DNA from: Candidatus Omnitrophota bacterium
GTDB lineage: Bacteria > Omnitrophota > Gorgyraeia > Zapsychrales > Fredricksoniimonadaceae
DNA: 40,175 bases
Reading direction: 5' to 3'
Assembly (NCBI GenBank): GCA_021731625.1
Contig: JAKFXC010000100.1
Coordinates: forward strand, 1-40,175
The position numbers and the translations under genes were made by a program. Of the stretch, positions 24,881 through 32,850 are shown in pieces (the first letter of the stretch is position 1; every line of letters starts with the position of its first letter). Under the pieces are notes generated by a model, which was not told the DNA's origin, ran no database searches, and saw only the letters and a program-made list of their open reading frames with translations.

Positions 24881-27507
24881 CCACCAATATCATTTTAGGG
24901 GTTTCCTTAAGCATGCTTTATGCGGTGCAGGCGTTGATTGCGATAATTTTTTTGTTTAGTTTCATCCCTTTCCCGGTGTCGGAATACACACAGCATTTTT
25001 TCCCCATGTACCGCACCACCCTGCAACCCGAACGGGACATGTTGTTTTTTCGCTGTTTTGTTGTTCTTGCCTGCGCCTTTCATGTGGCGGGCCTATTCAT
25101 GTCCCGACGGGAACTAGATGGCGTGCACCTCACGGCCCGCTTGAAACGCATCTGTTTTTGGGAGGGGAGTTTAACAGCGGCCATGATGGTTGCGGGTTTG
25201 TTGCTGCTATCCTATCCGCAGGCTGTTTTTAAAATTGGGCTGGCTCTTTTTTTGCTGGTGGCAGTGCTGTTTAAAGCCAGTCGTCCCCTGGTATTGTCTT
25301 GGGGGTACCCCAAGCCGCGGCATTTCCTGCGCCGGGGACTGCAGGCATTGCAGGTTGTTCCCGCGGAGGCGCTGCTGGCCGGGATTGGGTTGATCATCAC
25401 CATGCAGGTGGGGCTGCTTTTGCGCTGGCGTGACTGGCCGGTGTGGGTGGCGCTGCTGGTTGGCCCGGCGGTTTTTATGGTACTTAAAAAACTTGGTGGT
25501 CGCCCAGGAGCATGGTCCGGTCTAAAGGATTTTTTACTCATCGACGGAATTTTGACCCTCCTGCTGGCCCAAGCCGCTTGGAACATCCATACGCATCCAG
25601 ACCGGCCGCTGCTGGCCCAGCGCCTATTCAGGGTGCTGACCGCAGCACTTATTGTGCATAAGATATTTTTCCCCGAAATTGATCGGTTGTTGCGACGGGT
25701 TTGGCAAGCGGCTTTGAGGATGAGTCCGCCGTCTTGGGTCCGGCCTGACCTGGTGCTGCCGGTGTTTTTTGTCTTGCTCGTCTACGTGCCCGACTACGAG
25801 GCAGCCCTGGCCCGCATGTTTTTGGGCGAGCAGTTTCATCACACCAATGCCTTTATCATGTGCTCGGGGTGGGCCCACATTTCCGGGTGCATCCTCAATG
25901 TCGACGTGATTTCCCGATACGGCACCGGGGTCGTCATCATGCTTTCGGAAATTGCCCACCGTTTCTTCGGCGGGTATAGCTATGAGAGCGTATTTCTGGT
26001 GGTGATGTGGGGGGTGATGCTCTATTACGTGTTGTGGTATTTTCTCATGCGGCGCTGGTTTCAAAGTTTGGCCTGGACCGTGATTGGCATGCTGCTTGCC
26101 ATCAAATGGCAGATGTTCCACACCGAGACCTTTCCTTTTATTTACACGTACTCAAATCAAACCCCCATCCGTTGTTTTTGGGACGTGGTGACGGCCTGGT
26201 GCATCCTGCGGCACGTGGAAACGCATAGGTCACGGTGGCTCGCCGCGGCGGGGATCACGTGCGGCTGGGCCATTTTCTATACCACGGGCGACGGTGTGTA
26301 TTTGACCATGGGGTATGGGGGTTATTTGGCTGGGCAGATGCTGACATCGGAGGGGCGCTCTTATGTTTTGTTTCGCGGCCGATGGGGCTGGCGGGCTTTG
26401 CTCCTGTATCTCGGTCTGCCGGTTGTGAGCGCTCTGGCATTCTTTGCCGCTGCCGTCGGAACACACATGTTAACGGCACAATTTTGGCAAAACATGGGCG
26501 AGTTCATGAAATATTATTCCAGCGGATTTGGTTCGACCCCCATGGCCAGCAGCTGGGTGAGCGGCAATTACCTGGAATTCTTGATCGGCGCGTCGCTGCC
26601 GATGTTTTATACCGCCACGCTGCTCATCGTCGGAACTTTCCTGTTCTTCCGTAAGATGGAATACAAGCAAAGCTTCATCATCTTTATCGCGGTCTACGCC
26701 CTCGGGGCCTATCATTATTATGCGGTGCTGTCCAATAACACCAGTTATTACCGCAACGGCGTCATCATTGCTTTTCTGCTGTGTTTTTGGGGATGGTATG
26801 GGTTTAAGGATTGGCCGGCCAGGCGGGTGAGAAAGATCCAGCTGGTGCTGATGGCGGTGTGTTTGTATGCGCTTTTTACCCATCATAATTTTGTTGCCTT
26901 CCCTAATATTTTTAATGTGTCCTCCAAGCCCATGATCGATCCTCTGGTCGCCGAAGTCCCTGAAGGCCGCAAAAGCTACTTCAACCACCTGTTTATTTCC
27001 TATCCGGACGCGTTTAAATTGCCCCGAAACTCGGTGGGGGAGACCGACGAGCAGTTAGTCACCGAGAAAGACTTTAAATCGCACGAGGACCTTAAGGAGT
27101 TTTACCGCCGGGAATTCGATTTTACCAAGGACGCTCGGTTGATCGATGGTTTGGTCCCACCCGACGGAAAAGTGGCCTTAATTAGCAGTTTCGAGACCAA
27201 GATTTTAATCCAGGCCAAACGTAAACCGTTTTTTTATTATTTTGAGATGGTCAATTCGCGGCCGCGGCGCATGCGCATCTTTGTGGTCACTCATCTGTAT
27301 ACGGTGGATAATCTGCAACGCACGTTGAGCCAGCTGGAAGCGGAAAAGCCGGAATATATTTTTTTGGAACGGATTTTTTTGGCCAAGCAAATTCCTCAGG
27401 CCTATTTATACGATTCCATGAATTTGACCATGCTGCTAGAGTATGTCTTCGCGCACTATGAACATTTCAAAGACGGAGAGTTTCTCGCGGCCCTTAAACG
27501 TAAGTAA
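24877..27507 (+). CDS. Family A polytopic membrane protein, long form with N-terminal duplication
   Basis: ATG 24877 overlaps the upstream stop as ATGA and gives 876 residues; an open frame extends back to 24769 but inside the upstream gene. It has QPERD, FHHTNAFIMCSGWA with N324 in place of the usual Asp, LNVDVISRYGTG, IKWQMFHTETFPF, YHYYAVLSNNTSYYRN, the long-form acidic insert, SSFETKILIQAKRKPFFYYF and the ending LAALKRK. It is longer than its paralogs because the N-terminal paired-span unit appears twice: one copy runs through LKRICFWEGSLT to LFKASRPLVL, a second through LKDFLLIDGILT to IFFPEIDRLLRR. The Asp-to-Asn change in the first loop may alter catalysis, though the second Asp of the loop (VDV) is kept. 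Confidence 0.75.
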   Translation: MTTNIILGVSLSMLYAVQALIAIIFLFSFIPFPVSEYTQHFFPMYRTTLQPERDMLFFRCFVVLACAFHVAGLFMSRRELDGVHLTARLKRICFWEGSLTAAMMVAGLLLLSYPQAVFKIGLALFLLVAVLFKASRPLVLSWGYPKPRHFLRRGLQALQVVPAEALLAGIGLIITMQVGLLLRWRDWPVWVALLVGPAVFMVLKKLGGRPGAWSGLKDFLLIDGILTLLLAQAAWNIHTHPDRPLLAQRLFRVLTAALIVHKIFFPEIDRLLRRVWQAALRMSPPSWVRPDLVLPVFFVLLVYVPDYEAALARMFLGEQFHHTNAFIMCSGWAHISGCILNVDVISRYGTGVVIMLSEIAHRFFGGYSYESVFLVVMWGVMLYYVLWYFLMRRWFQSLAWTVIGMLLAIKWQMFHTETFPFIYTYSNQTPIRCFWDVVTAWCILRHVETHRSRWLAAAGITCGWAIFYTTGDGVYLTMGYGGYLAGQMLTSEGRSYVLFRGRWGWRALLLYLGLPVVSALAFFAAAVGTHMLTAQFWQNMGEFMKYYSSGFGSTPMASSWVSGNYLEFLIGASLPMFYTATLLIVGTFLFFRKMEYKQSFIIFIAVYALGAYHYYAVLSNNTSYYRNGVIIAFLLCFWGWYGFKDWPARRVRKIQLVLMAVCLYALFTHHNFVAFPNIFNVSSKPMIDPLVAEVPEGRKSYFNHLFISYPDAFKLPRNSVGETDEQLVTEKDFKSHEDLKEFYRREFDFTKDARLIDGLVPPDGKVALISSFETKILIQAKRKPFFYYFEMVNSRPRRMRIFVVTHLYTVDNLQRTLSQLEAEKPEYIFLERIFLAKQIPQAYLYDSMNLTMLLEYVFAHYEHFKDGEFLAALKRK

Positions 27508-27510
27508 TCT

Positions 27511-29460
27511 ATGGTGATCTTCAAACGCATCCCACATTGCAGCCTCCGAAACACTGCTGCCATCGCCGGCGTGGCATTGCTGGAATCGGTGCAGGTCCTC
27601 ATTGCGGTGGTGTGGATTTCTAGTTTTGTGCCCGTGCCGGCGGGCCCCTCCATCGAGAACTTATGGCCCCTGCATCAAAAAACCCTGCAGCCGGAACGGG
27701 AATTGCTTTTTTTTCAGGTTTTTGTAGTGGCCAATGTGATGCTCACGGCGGCAGGGCTGTGGTTCTGGCGCCGGCGGCGCGAGGATCCTGGTTTAGGCAA
27801 GGCCCTGGTCGTGTTTGGGGCTTGGGAAGCTGTTTTTATTTTGATCGAACTGTTCGCGGTTTTTAAAATGATCGTTTACGGCCAGCCGTTATGGGCCCAA
27901 ATTGTATTTTACGGCGCTTTTGCGGGCAGCTGGAGTTTCAAGATTTTTTGGCCGGAGTTTCGGCAGGCCGTGGAGGGGGCGGGAAAATGGTTGTCCCATC
28001 CTCTGCCGCCATGGGCCGCAGGCGCGTGGGACGTGGGCATGGCCGCGGTGGTGGTCTGGGCGTTATGGATCCCGGATTTAGATAAGGCGGTGTCCCTTGC
28101 GTTCGTGGGCGGTGGTTTCGAGTCTTTAAACCACGAGGCTGCTTCACCGGCCTGGGCGGCAGCGACGGGTTTAAAGGTCGGGATCGACGTCCACAGTCCC
28201 TCGGGCCTGGGCTGGGGCACCTTCCTTGCTGCGGGAAGCGGCTGGCTGGGTGGGGTGGATCATCGGCATCTCATTTTATTTTTGGCCTGGCTGGGCATGA
28301 TTTACGCCGCCGGGACTTATGTGTTGCTCAAAGAATTGCTCCTTAGCCGCTGGCTGGCCGGGGCCGGGCTTTTGGTCATGCTGAAACTGCAGTTTTTGAA
28401 CGCGGCCATGATGCCTTTGCCATGGGTCCATCCGCTCATGGCGGGACTGCCGCATCTGCCGGATGTCTTTGTGCTGCTGTGTTTATACCAGCATGCTTGC
28501 CGTCCGACGGTGGTCTGGTTGTGGGTGGGGGGATTGTGCGTGGGACTGGCGTGGCTATTGTCGTGGTACCATGGCCTGGTCTTATTTGCGGTGTTTTTGA
28601 TTTATTTGCTGCAGCAGCGCAAAAGTGTTTTTGGACTTTGGGCCTTGTTGGCGGGTTTTTTAGGGGCCTGGATGCTGGTCGGGCCCGCAATTTTGGGCAA
28701 AACATTTTTCCGGCAAAGCTTGGGCAACGCCGTCACCTGGTGGCAGGATCTGAATGCGGCGCCGGAGCCCTATTTTGGGGCTGCGTTTTGGGTGCCGCTC
28801 ATTTATGCCAGCAGTTTTGCCGCCGCATGGGAAATGGACCGCCGCCATAGGAATCAGAGAGAAAAGGCGCCGTGGGCATTTGTGGCCTTGGTGTCTCTGT
28901 ACGGGTTGTTGTCGTATGGTGCGTTTACGGGATTTTACAGCCATGCCGCTGTCCTGGTTTTGATTGTGCTCTTTTGGGGCCAACAGGCTTTGGCAAAGGC
29001 GCCGGCCAAAATGCAATCCAAGGTCGCGGCGGTTTTTTGCCTCTTGAGTTTCGGGGCACTGCTGACCAATGTCGTTTTTATGCTGTATCCAAATGCTCTC
29101 AATATCGGCGGTGTGGATTGGCCAAACATCAAAACGGTTTATGCCACCCAGGCAGAGGTGCACAGCGACGCGGCGATGGTGGAACGTTTGACGTTCCCAG
29201 GCCAACATGTGCCGATCTTAAGCGGTTTCGACACCCAAGTTTTAATGGCCGCCGGCCGCCGGCCATTTTTTTACGAGGCACGGCCAAACACCAATGCGCG
29301 GTCGCGACGGGCGGCTGCGCAGATCCAGCGCGAACACCCGCCGTTTATTTTTGTGGATAAGCAATGGCTTAACGCGGAAGCGGCGCTGATAAAATTCATC
29401 AAGGACCATTACGTTCCGGTGGAAGAATCCCAGCATTTGGTGGCCTTAAGGAAAAAATAG
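27511..29460 (+). CDS. Family A polytopic membrane protein, diverged short form
   Basis: The 649-residue protein has QPERELLFFQVFV and the FWPEFRQAV end of the N-terminal unit, placing it in family A. The functional motifs are eroded. The first loop reads FESLNHEAASPAWAAATG, with the HH-D core lost but VGIDVHSPSG retaining one Asp. QMFH..V.P..WQFPSAT is replaced by LQFLNAAMMPLPWVHP. The QGWG and YHYY segments are absent or unrecognisable. The C-terminal motif has become SGFDTQVLMAAGRRPFFYE. Like the other short forms it has NIGGVDW instead of the acidic insert. It may be an inactive or re-purposed copy; the frame is intact throughout, so it is not an obvious pseudogene. Confidence 0.72.
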   Translation: MVIFKRIPHCSLRNTAAIAGVALLESVQVLIAVVWISSFVPVPAGPSIENLWPLHQKTLQPERELLFFQVFVVANVMLTAAGLWFWRRRREDPGLGKALVVFGAWEAVFILIELFAVFKMIVYGQPLWAQIVFYGAFAGSWSFKIFWPEFRQAVEGAGKWLSHPLPPWAAGAWDVGMAAVVVWALWIPDLDKAVSLAFVGGGFESLNHEAASPAWAAATGLKVGIDVHSPSGLGWGTFLAAGSGWLGGVDHRHLILFLAWLGMIYAAGTYVLLKELLLSRWLAGAGLLVMLKLQFLNAAMMPLPWVHPLMAGLPHLPDVFVLLCLYQHACRPTVVWLWVGGLCVGLAWLLSWYHGLVLFAVFLIYLLQQRKSVFGLWALLAGFLGAWMLVGPAILGKTFFRQSLGNAVTWWQDLNAAPEPYFGAAFWVPLIYASSFAAAWEMDRRHRNQREKAPWAFVALVSLYGLLSYGAFTGFYSHAAVLVLIVLFWGQQALAKAPAKMQSKVAAVFCLLSFGALLTNVVFMLYPNALNIGGVDWPNIKTVYATQAEVHSDAAMVERLTFPGQHVPILSGFDTQVLMAAGRRPFFYEARPNTNARSRRAAAQIQREHPPFIFVDKQWLNAEAALIKFIKDHYVPVEESQHLVALRKK

Positions 29461-29495
29461 GGAGCTGTCTCTACTGTTTCCCTACTTCTAACACT
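29458..29495 (+). other. Only notable gap inside the 28-kb operon, weak hairpin
   Basis: The 35 bases between two family A genes form the longest gap from 6638 to 35072. TAGGGA (29458-29463, including the stop codon) can pair with TCCCTA (29479-29484) around a 15-base loop, leaving 11 bases to the next ATG. There is no T tract, so termination is unlikely. No Shine-Dalgarno site precedes the ATG at 29496 and no convincing -10 is visible. The hairpin might bring upstream ribosome-bound RNA near the start, but this is weak. Confidence 0.3.
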
Positions 29496-31646
29496 ATGCT
29501 AAACGCCATACTCATCATCGCCTGGTCTTTGCAAACGGCTTTGGCCGCAGGCTGGTTTTTTTCGAAAAACTGGCAGCAGCCCGTCATTGAACTGATTTTT
29601 ACGGCCGCGGTATTGATTCTCAGCGCGGCGTGGGGGCGGGTAAAATGGCGCGCGGGCACAGCCTACATCTTAAGCGAGGTGGTCATTACGTTTGTCTGGA
29701 TCAGCACCGTCTTCCAGATGACCAGCTATGCGTTAAGACCCCAGCTGGCCCAAGGCGCCTGCCTCGCCATTATGGTCTACGCCGTGGTCCACAAAATTTT
29801 TTGGCAGCGGATCCAGCCGATCGCTCAACACGCCTGGGTCTTGCTCTGGGAGGATGCACAAAACCGGAATTTTTTGCGCGCCTGCGGCCAATGGGTCTTT
29901 GCCGTCGGGATCGTGGCTATCCTGTATGTTCCGGACATGCAGGCCGTCGTGGCCCGCGATTTCTTGGGCCAGCAATTCCACCATTTGGACGGCTCGTTCA
30001 TGGGGCCAGCGTTCGCGGCCTCGACCGGCAAAAGATTATACGTCGACCATTCGTCCTATTATGGTTTAGGCATCCCGGTGGAATTGGCCGGTCTTGCTCA
30101 GTGGATGGGCGGACTGACTTATGAGCGCCTGCTCATGCTGATCGCGGGGGCGAGCATGGTGTATTTTTGTTTGGCGTTTGTGCTTCTGCGACGCTGGTAC
30201 GGCAGCGCCCTGCTCGCCGCCGCCGCGGTCACCATGGCCATCCGGGCGCAGGTCTTCCAGACTGGGGTGGTGCCGATTGCCTGGACCACCCCGCAAGCCA
30301 CAGTGATGCGATTTTTTTGGGACCTGGCCGCTTTTTGGGCGATTTTTTATCATCTGCAAACCCTGCGCTGGCGGTATCTCTTCCTGGCGGCCTTGGCCTG
30401 CGGGGTTTCCATATGGCACATGTCCTCGACGGGGATCCCCCTGAGCGTGGCCTTTTGCGGCTATCTTGCTTTTTTCCTGCTCAACCCTCATTACCGCAGG
30501 TTGATGATCAAGGCGCCCGCGGATTGGTTAAAGATCGGGGGGATCGTGGCCGTGATCCCAGCCTCGGCCCTGGCTTTGTTTTATTTAACCATCGGGCCGC
30601 AGCTCTTTAGCCGCGCCTTTTTAGAGAACACGTCGGAATTCATCCATTTGTTCATGAGCTCGTTTGGCACCGCGCCTTACGCCATGCACCTTAAAAACAA
30701 GAATTTCATGCTGCTGTTTATGGGACTGGTGTTCCCCTGCGTGTATGTGTTGACGATGACGACCATCGGCAGTCTGTGCTGGCAAAATAAAATCCGCCGG
30801 CAGCATCTGCTGGCCGCCTTTTTTGCGGTGTACGGCTTGGGTCTTTACCAATATTTTGTGGTGGTGACGTCCAATTATTATGCCGCCGGCCTACCGTTCT
30901 TTTTTGTGGTTTTTTATTGGTTCAATGTTTTCTTAAACTATGCCTCCGTGTCCTGGCGCCGTCGAGGCCTCGTCCTGGCGCTGTGCGTGTCGCTGTATGC
31001 GCTGCTCACTTGCCATATGTTCTGCGGCTATCCGAATGTTTTTAATTTTTCCCGCAATCCGATGGTGGACTCGAAAGTGGCCCAGCTACTGGACAATCGG
31101 TTGTATTATTTTAATCAGCTCTTTATCCAGTACCCGGATGCCTATAAGCTGCCGCACAATTCGCTGGGCGAGACCAATGAAGATTTGCGGGTGGAGACGG
31201 ATTTTTCCTCGGACGCCCAGTTAAAGGCCTATTATCGTCAGGAGACCGACTATCAAAAAGACGCGGCCTTGATCCAGGAGCTGGTCCCGCCGGAGAAAGA
31301 GGCGGCCTTGGTCAGCAGTTTCGAAATCCCCATCTTGATGCAGGCCAAACGCAAACCGTTTTTTTATTATTTCCCGCTGATTAACTCGCGGCCGCTGCGC
31401 ATGCGCATTTTTGTCACCACCCATTTGTTTACCAAATCCCGGCTGGAAAAAACAATTGCCCAACTGGAGGCCGGACCCACGCCCTACATTTTTATGGAGA
31501 AGATTTTCTTAAACCGCAATGTGCCGCAGGCGTATTATTGGGATTCAGTGGATTTCATGGCTTTGCTGGATTACATTTTTGTGCGTTATGAACCTTACAA
31601 GGAAGGGCAATACTTAGTCGCCCTCAAGAGAAAAGATAATGGCTGA
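29496..31646 (+). CDS. Family A polytopic membrane protein, long form
   Basis: The 716-residue protein lacks the N-terminal PERE segment of most paralogs and begins nearer the paired-span unit (KIFWQRIQPI). The first loop is FHHLDGSFMGPAFA (D165) with YVDHSSYYGLGIP. The span motif is IRAQVFQTGVVPIAWTTPQAT, with MFH changed to VFQ. YGLGLYQYFVVVTSNYY follows, then the long-form insert NFSRNPMVDSKVAQ, YFNQLF, HNSLGETNEDL, TDFSSDAQL, and the C-terminal SSFEIPILMQAKRKPFFYY, TTHLFTKSRLEKT, PYIFMEK and YLVALKRK. No ribosome site is visible, so translation may depend on the upstream gene 35 bases away. Its end overlaps the next gene by 8 bases. Confidence 0.75.
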   Translation: MLNAILIIAWSLQTALAAGWFFSKNWQQPVIELIFTAAVLILSAAWGRVKWRAGTAYILSEVVITFVWISTVFQMTSYALRPQLAQGACLAIMVYAVVHKIFWQRIQPIAQHAWVLLWEDAQNRNFLRACGQWVFAVGIVAILYVPDMQAVVARDFLGQQFHHLDGSFMGPAFAASTGKRLYVDHSSYYGLGIPVELAGLAQWMGGLTYERLLMLIAGASMVYFCLAFVLLRRWYGSALLAAAAVTMAIRAQVFQTGVVPIAWTTPQATVMRFFWDLAAFWAIFYHLQTLRWRYLFLAALACGVSIWHMSSTGIPLSVAFCGYLAFFLLNPHYRRLMIKAPADWLKIGGIVAVIPASALALFYLTIGPQLFSRAFLENTSEFIHLFMSSFGTAPYAMHLKNKNFMLLFMGLVFPCVYVLTMTTIGSLCWQNKIRRQHLLAAFFAVYGLGLYQYFVVVTSNYYAAGLPFFFVVFYWFNVFLNYASVSWRRRGLVLALCVSLYALLTCHMFCGYPNVFNFSRNPMVDSKVAQLLDNRLYYFNQLFIQYPDAYKLPHNSLGETNEDLRVETDFSSDAQLKAYYRQETDYQKDAALIQELVPPEKEAALVSSFEIPILMQAKRKPFFYYFPLINSRPLRMRIFVTTHLFTKSRLEKTIAQLEAGPTPYIFMEKIFLNRNVPQAYYWDSVDFMALLDYIFVRYEPYKEGQYLVALKRKDNG

Positions 31647-32850
31647 TTGGAAAATGGTTTTCTTCATGACGGCCTTCGCCATTGTGGAGGCGCTGCAGCT
31701 CTTGATCATGGTGGCGCATGTGTATAGTTTTATCCCCATTCATTGGAACGTGCCTATGCCCAAGGGGCTGGAGCCGGAGAGGGAGAGTTTCTTATATTTT
31801 ATTTTCTGCTGCGCCGTCCTGGCGTTCATGGGTGCAGCCATCCGTCTTATGCGCAAGCCGTTCGCGGACCCTGCGCAATATCGGACCTGGCGTAATTTTG
31901 TGTGGATGGAATGCCTGTGGGTATTCTTATTGCTGTTTGCATTTTTTAAATGGCTGACCTACACCTATCCTTTTTACAATGTCCTTCCCCTAGAGAACGG
32001 CGGCTGGGTGCGGCCGTTCTTTTATGTCGTCCTGTTTTTGAGTGTATTGTCGAAGATTTTTTGGCCGGAGATCAACCGCTGGGGCAACAAGGCCCATCGG
32101 ATATGGCTTGCCTTCCAGCCGAGCCCGGTGCACACCGGCCTGGCTTACGCGGCTACCGGGGCATTCATTGCGGGCCTGTTGTGGCCAAATGCCGACGAGG
32201 TATTGCGCCTTGTGTCCACGATGACCCAATTTCGGCAATGGCAGGATTTTCCCCTTACCCGGTGGCTCCTCCAGGGACAGGTCCGTCACGTCGACATTTT
32301 GTGGGCCCTGTACGTTGTGCATGTGGCGGGCTGGTGGGCCTTGTTTTGGCTGGTCCACAGGTGGCTTAAAAGTTTTTGGCTGGCCGCGTTGGCAGTATGG
32401 CTGGGAATAAAAATCAGCATGTTCCACTATGGCCTGGCCCCGGTGTGCTGGGCCTGGCCAGGCTCGTCGTGGCTGCTGCAGGGCGTGGGCTGGTTGCCAC
32501 AGCAGGGCTGGGGCAGTGTCCCCATGTATGAAGCCTTGCGGGTGCGGCAATTTTTTTCCTTTTTCATGGGGTACACGATGCCCGTATTTTATATGTTCAC
32601 GCTGTTTTGGGCATGGGGGAAGAGCCGGGTCGCCGTCGGCATTGCTGCCTATGGGCTGCTCATTTATACGAAATACATTTGGTCTCCGACGATGTTTGCC
32701 TATGGGGCCGTGGCCATTCCGGCGGTGGTGCTGGGTTGTTTCTGGCTGGCGCACCTTAAACACCCCAGCCGAAAAATGATCTTTGCCGCCCTGGCCCTGG
32801 CCGCCCTTTTTGCCCTAACCACCAATCGCCTATACGTCTCATATCCATGA
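31639..32850 (+). CDS. Family A paralog with two domain-sized deletions
   Basis: The 403-residue protein starts normally: VEALQLL, EPERESF and the FWPEINRW unit match its neighbours. It then lacks the first-loop H-D motif, having only QVRHVDILW with no GWA or SQYG. IKISMFHYGLAPVCWAWPG matches the span motif, but the next ~130 residues are missing, and it rejoins at LQQGWGSVPMYEALRVRQF (equivalent to QGWGALPVT). It ends at TTNRLYVSYP, exactly where full-length paralogs pass from the last span into the soluble C-terminal domain; SSFE-ILMQAKRKP is absent. Junctions are in frame and the gene is tightly packed (8-base and 4-base overlaps), so it looks like a maintained, non-catalytic remnant or accessory membrane subunit rather than random decay. 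A recent deletion is the other option. Confidence 0.7.
   Translation: MADWKMVFFMTAFAIVEALQLLIMVAHVYSFIPIHWNVPMPKGLEPERESFLYFIFCCAVLAFMGAAIRLMRKPFADPAQYRTWRNFVWMECLWVFLLLFAFFKWLTYTYPFYNVLPLENGGWVRPFFYVVLFLSVLSKIFWPEINRWGNKAHRIWLAFQPSPVHTGLAYAATGAFIAGLLWPNADEVLRLVSTMTQFRQWQDFPLTRWLLQGQVRHVDILWALYVVHVAGWWALFWLVHRWLKSFWLAALAVWLGIKISMFHYGLAPVCWAWPGSSWLLQGVGWLPQQGWGSVPMYEALRVRQFFSFFMGYTMPVFYMFTLFWAWGKSRVAVGIAAYGLLIYTKYIWSPTMFAYGAVAIPAVVLGCFWLAHLKHPSRKMIFAALALAALFALTTNRLYVSYP

Noticed and set aside
28660-29208. Antisense frame of 182 residues
   Set aside because: It lies opposite an intact family A gene and has no recognisable motif.
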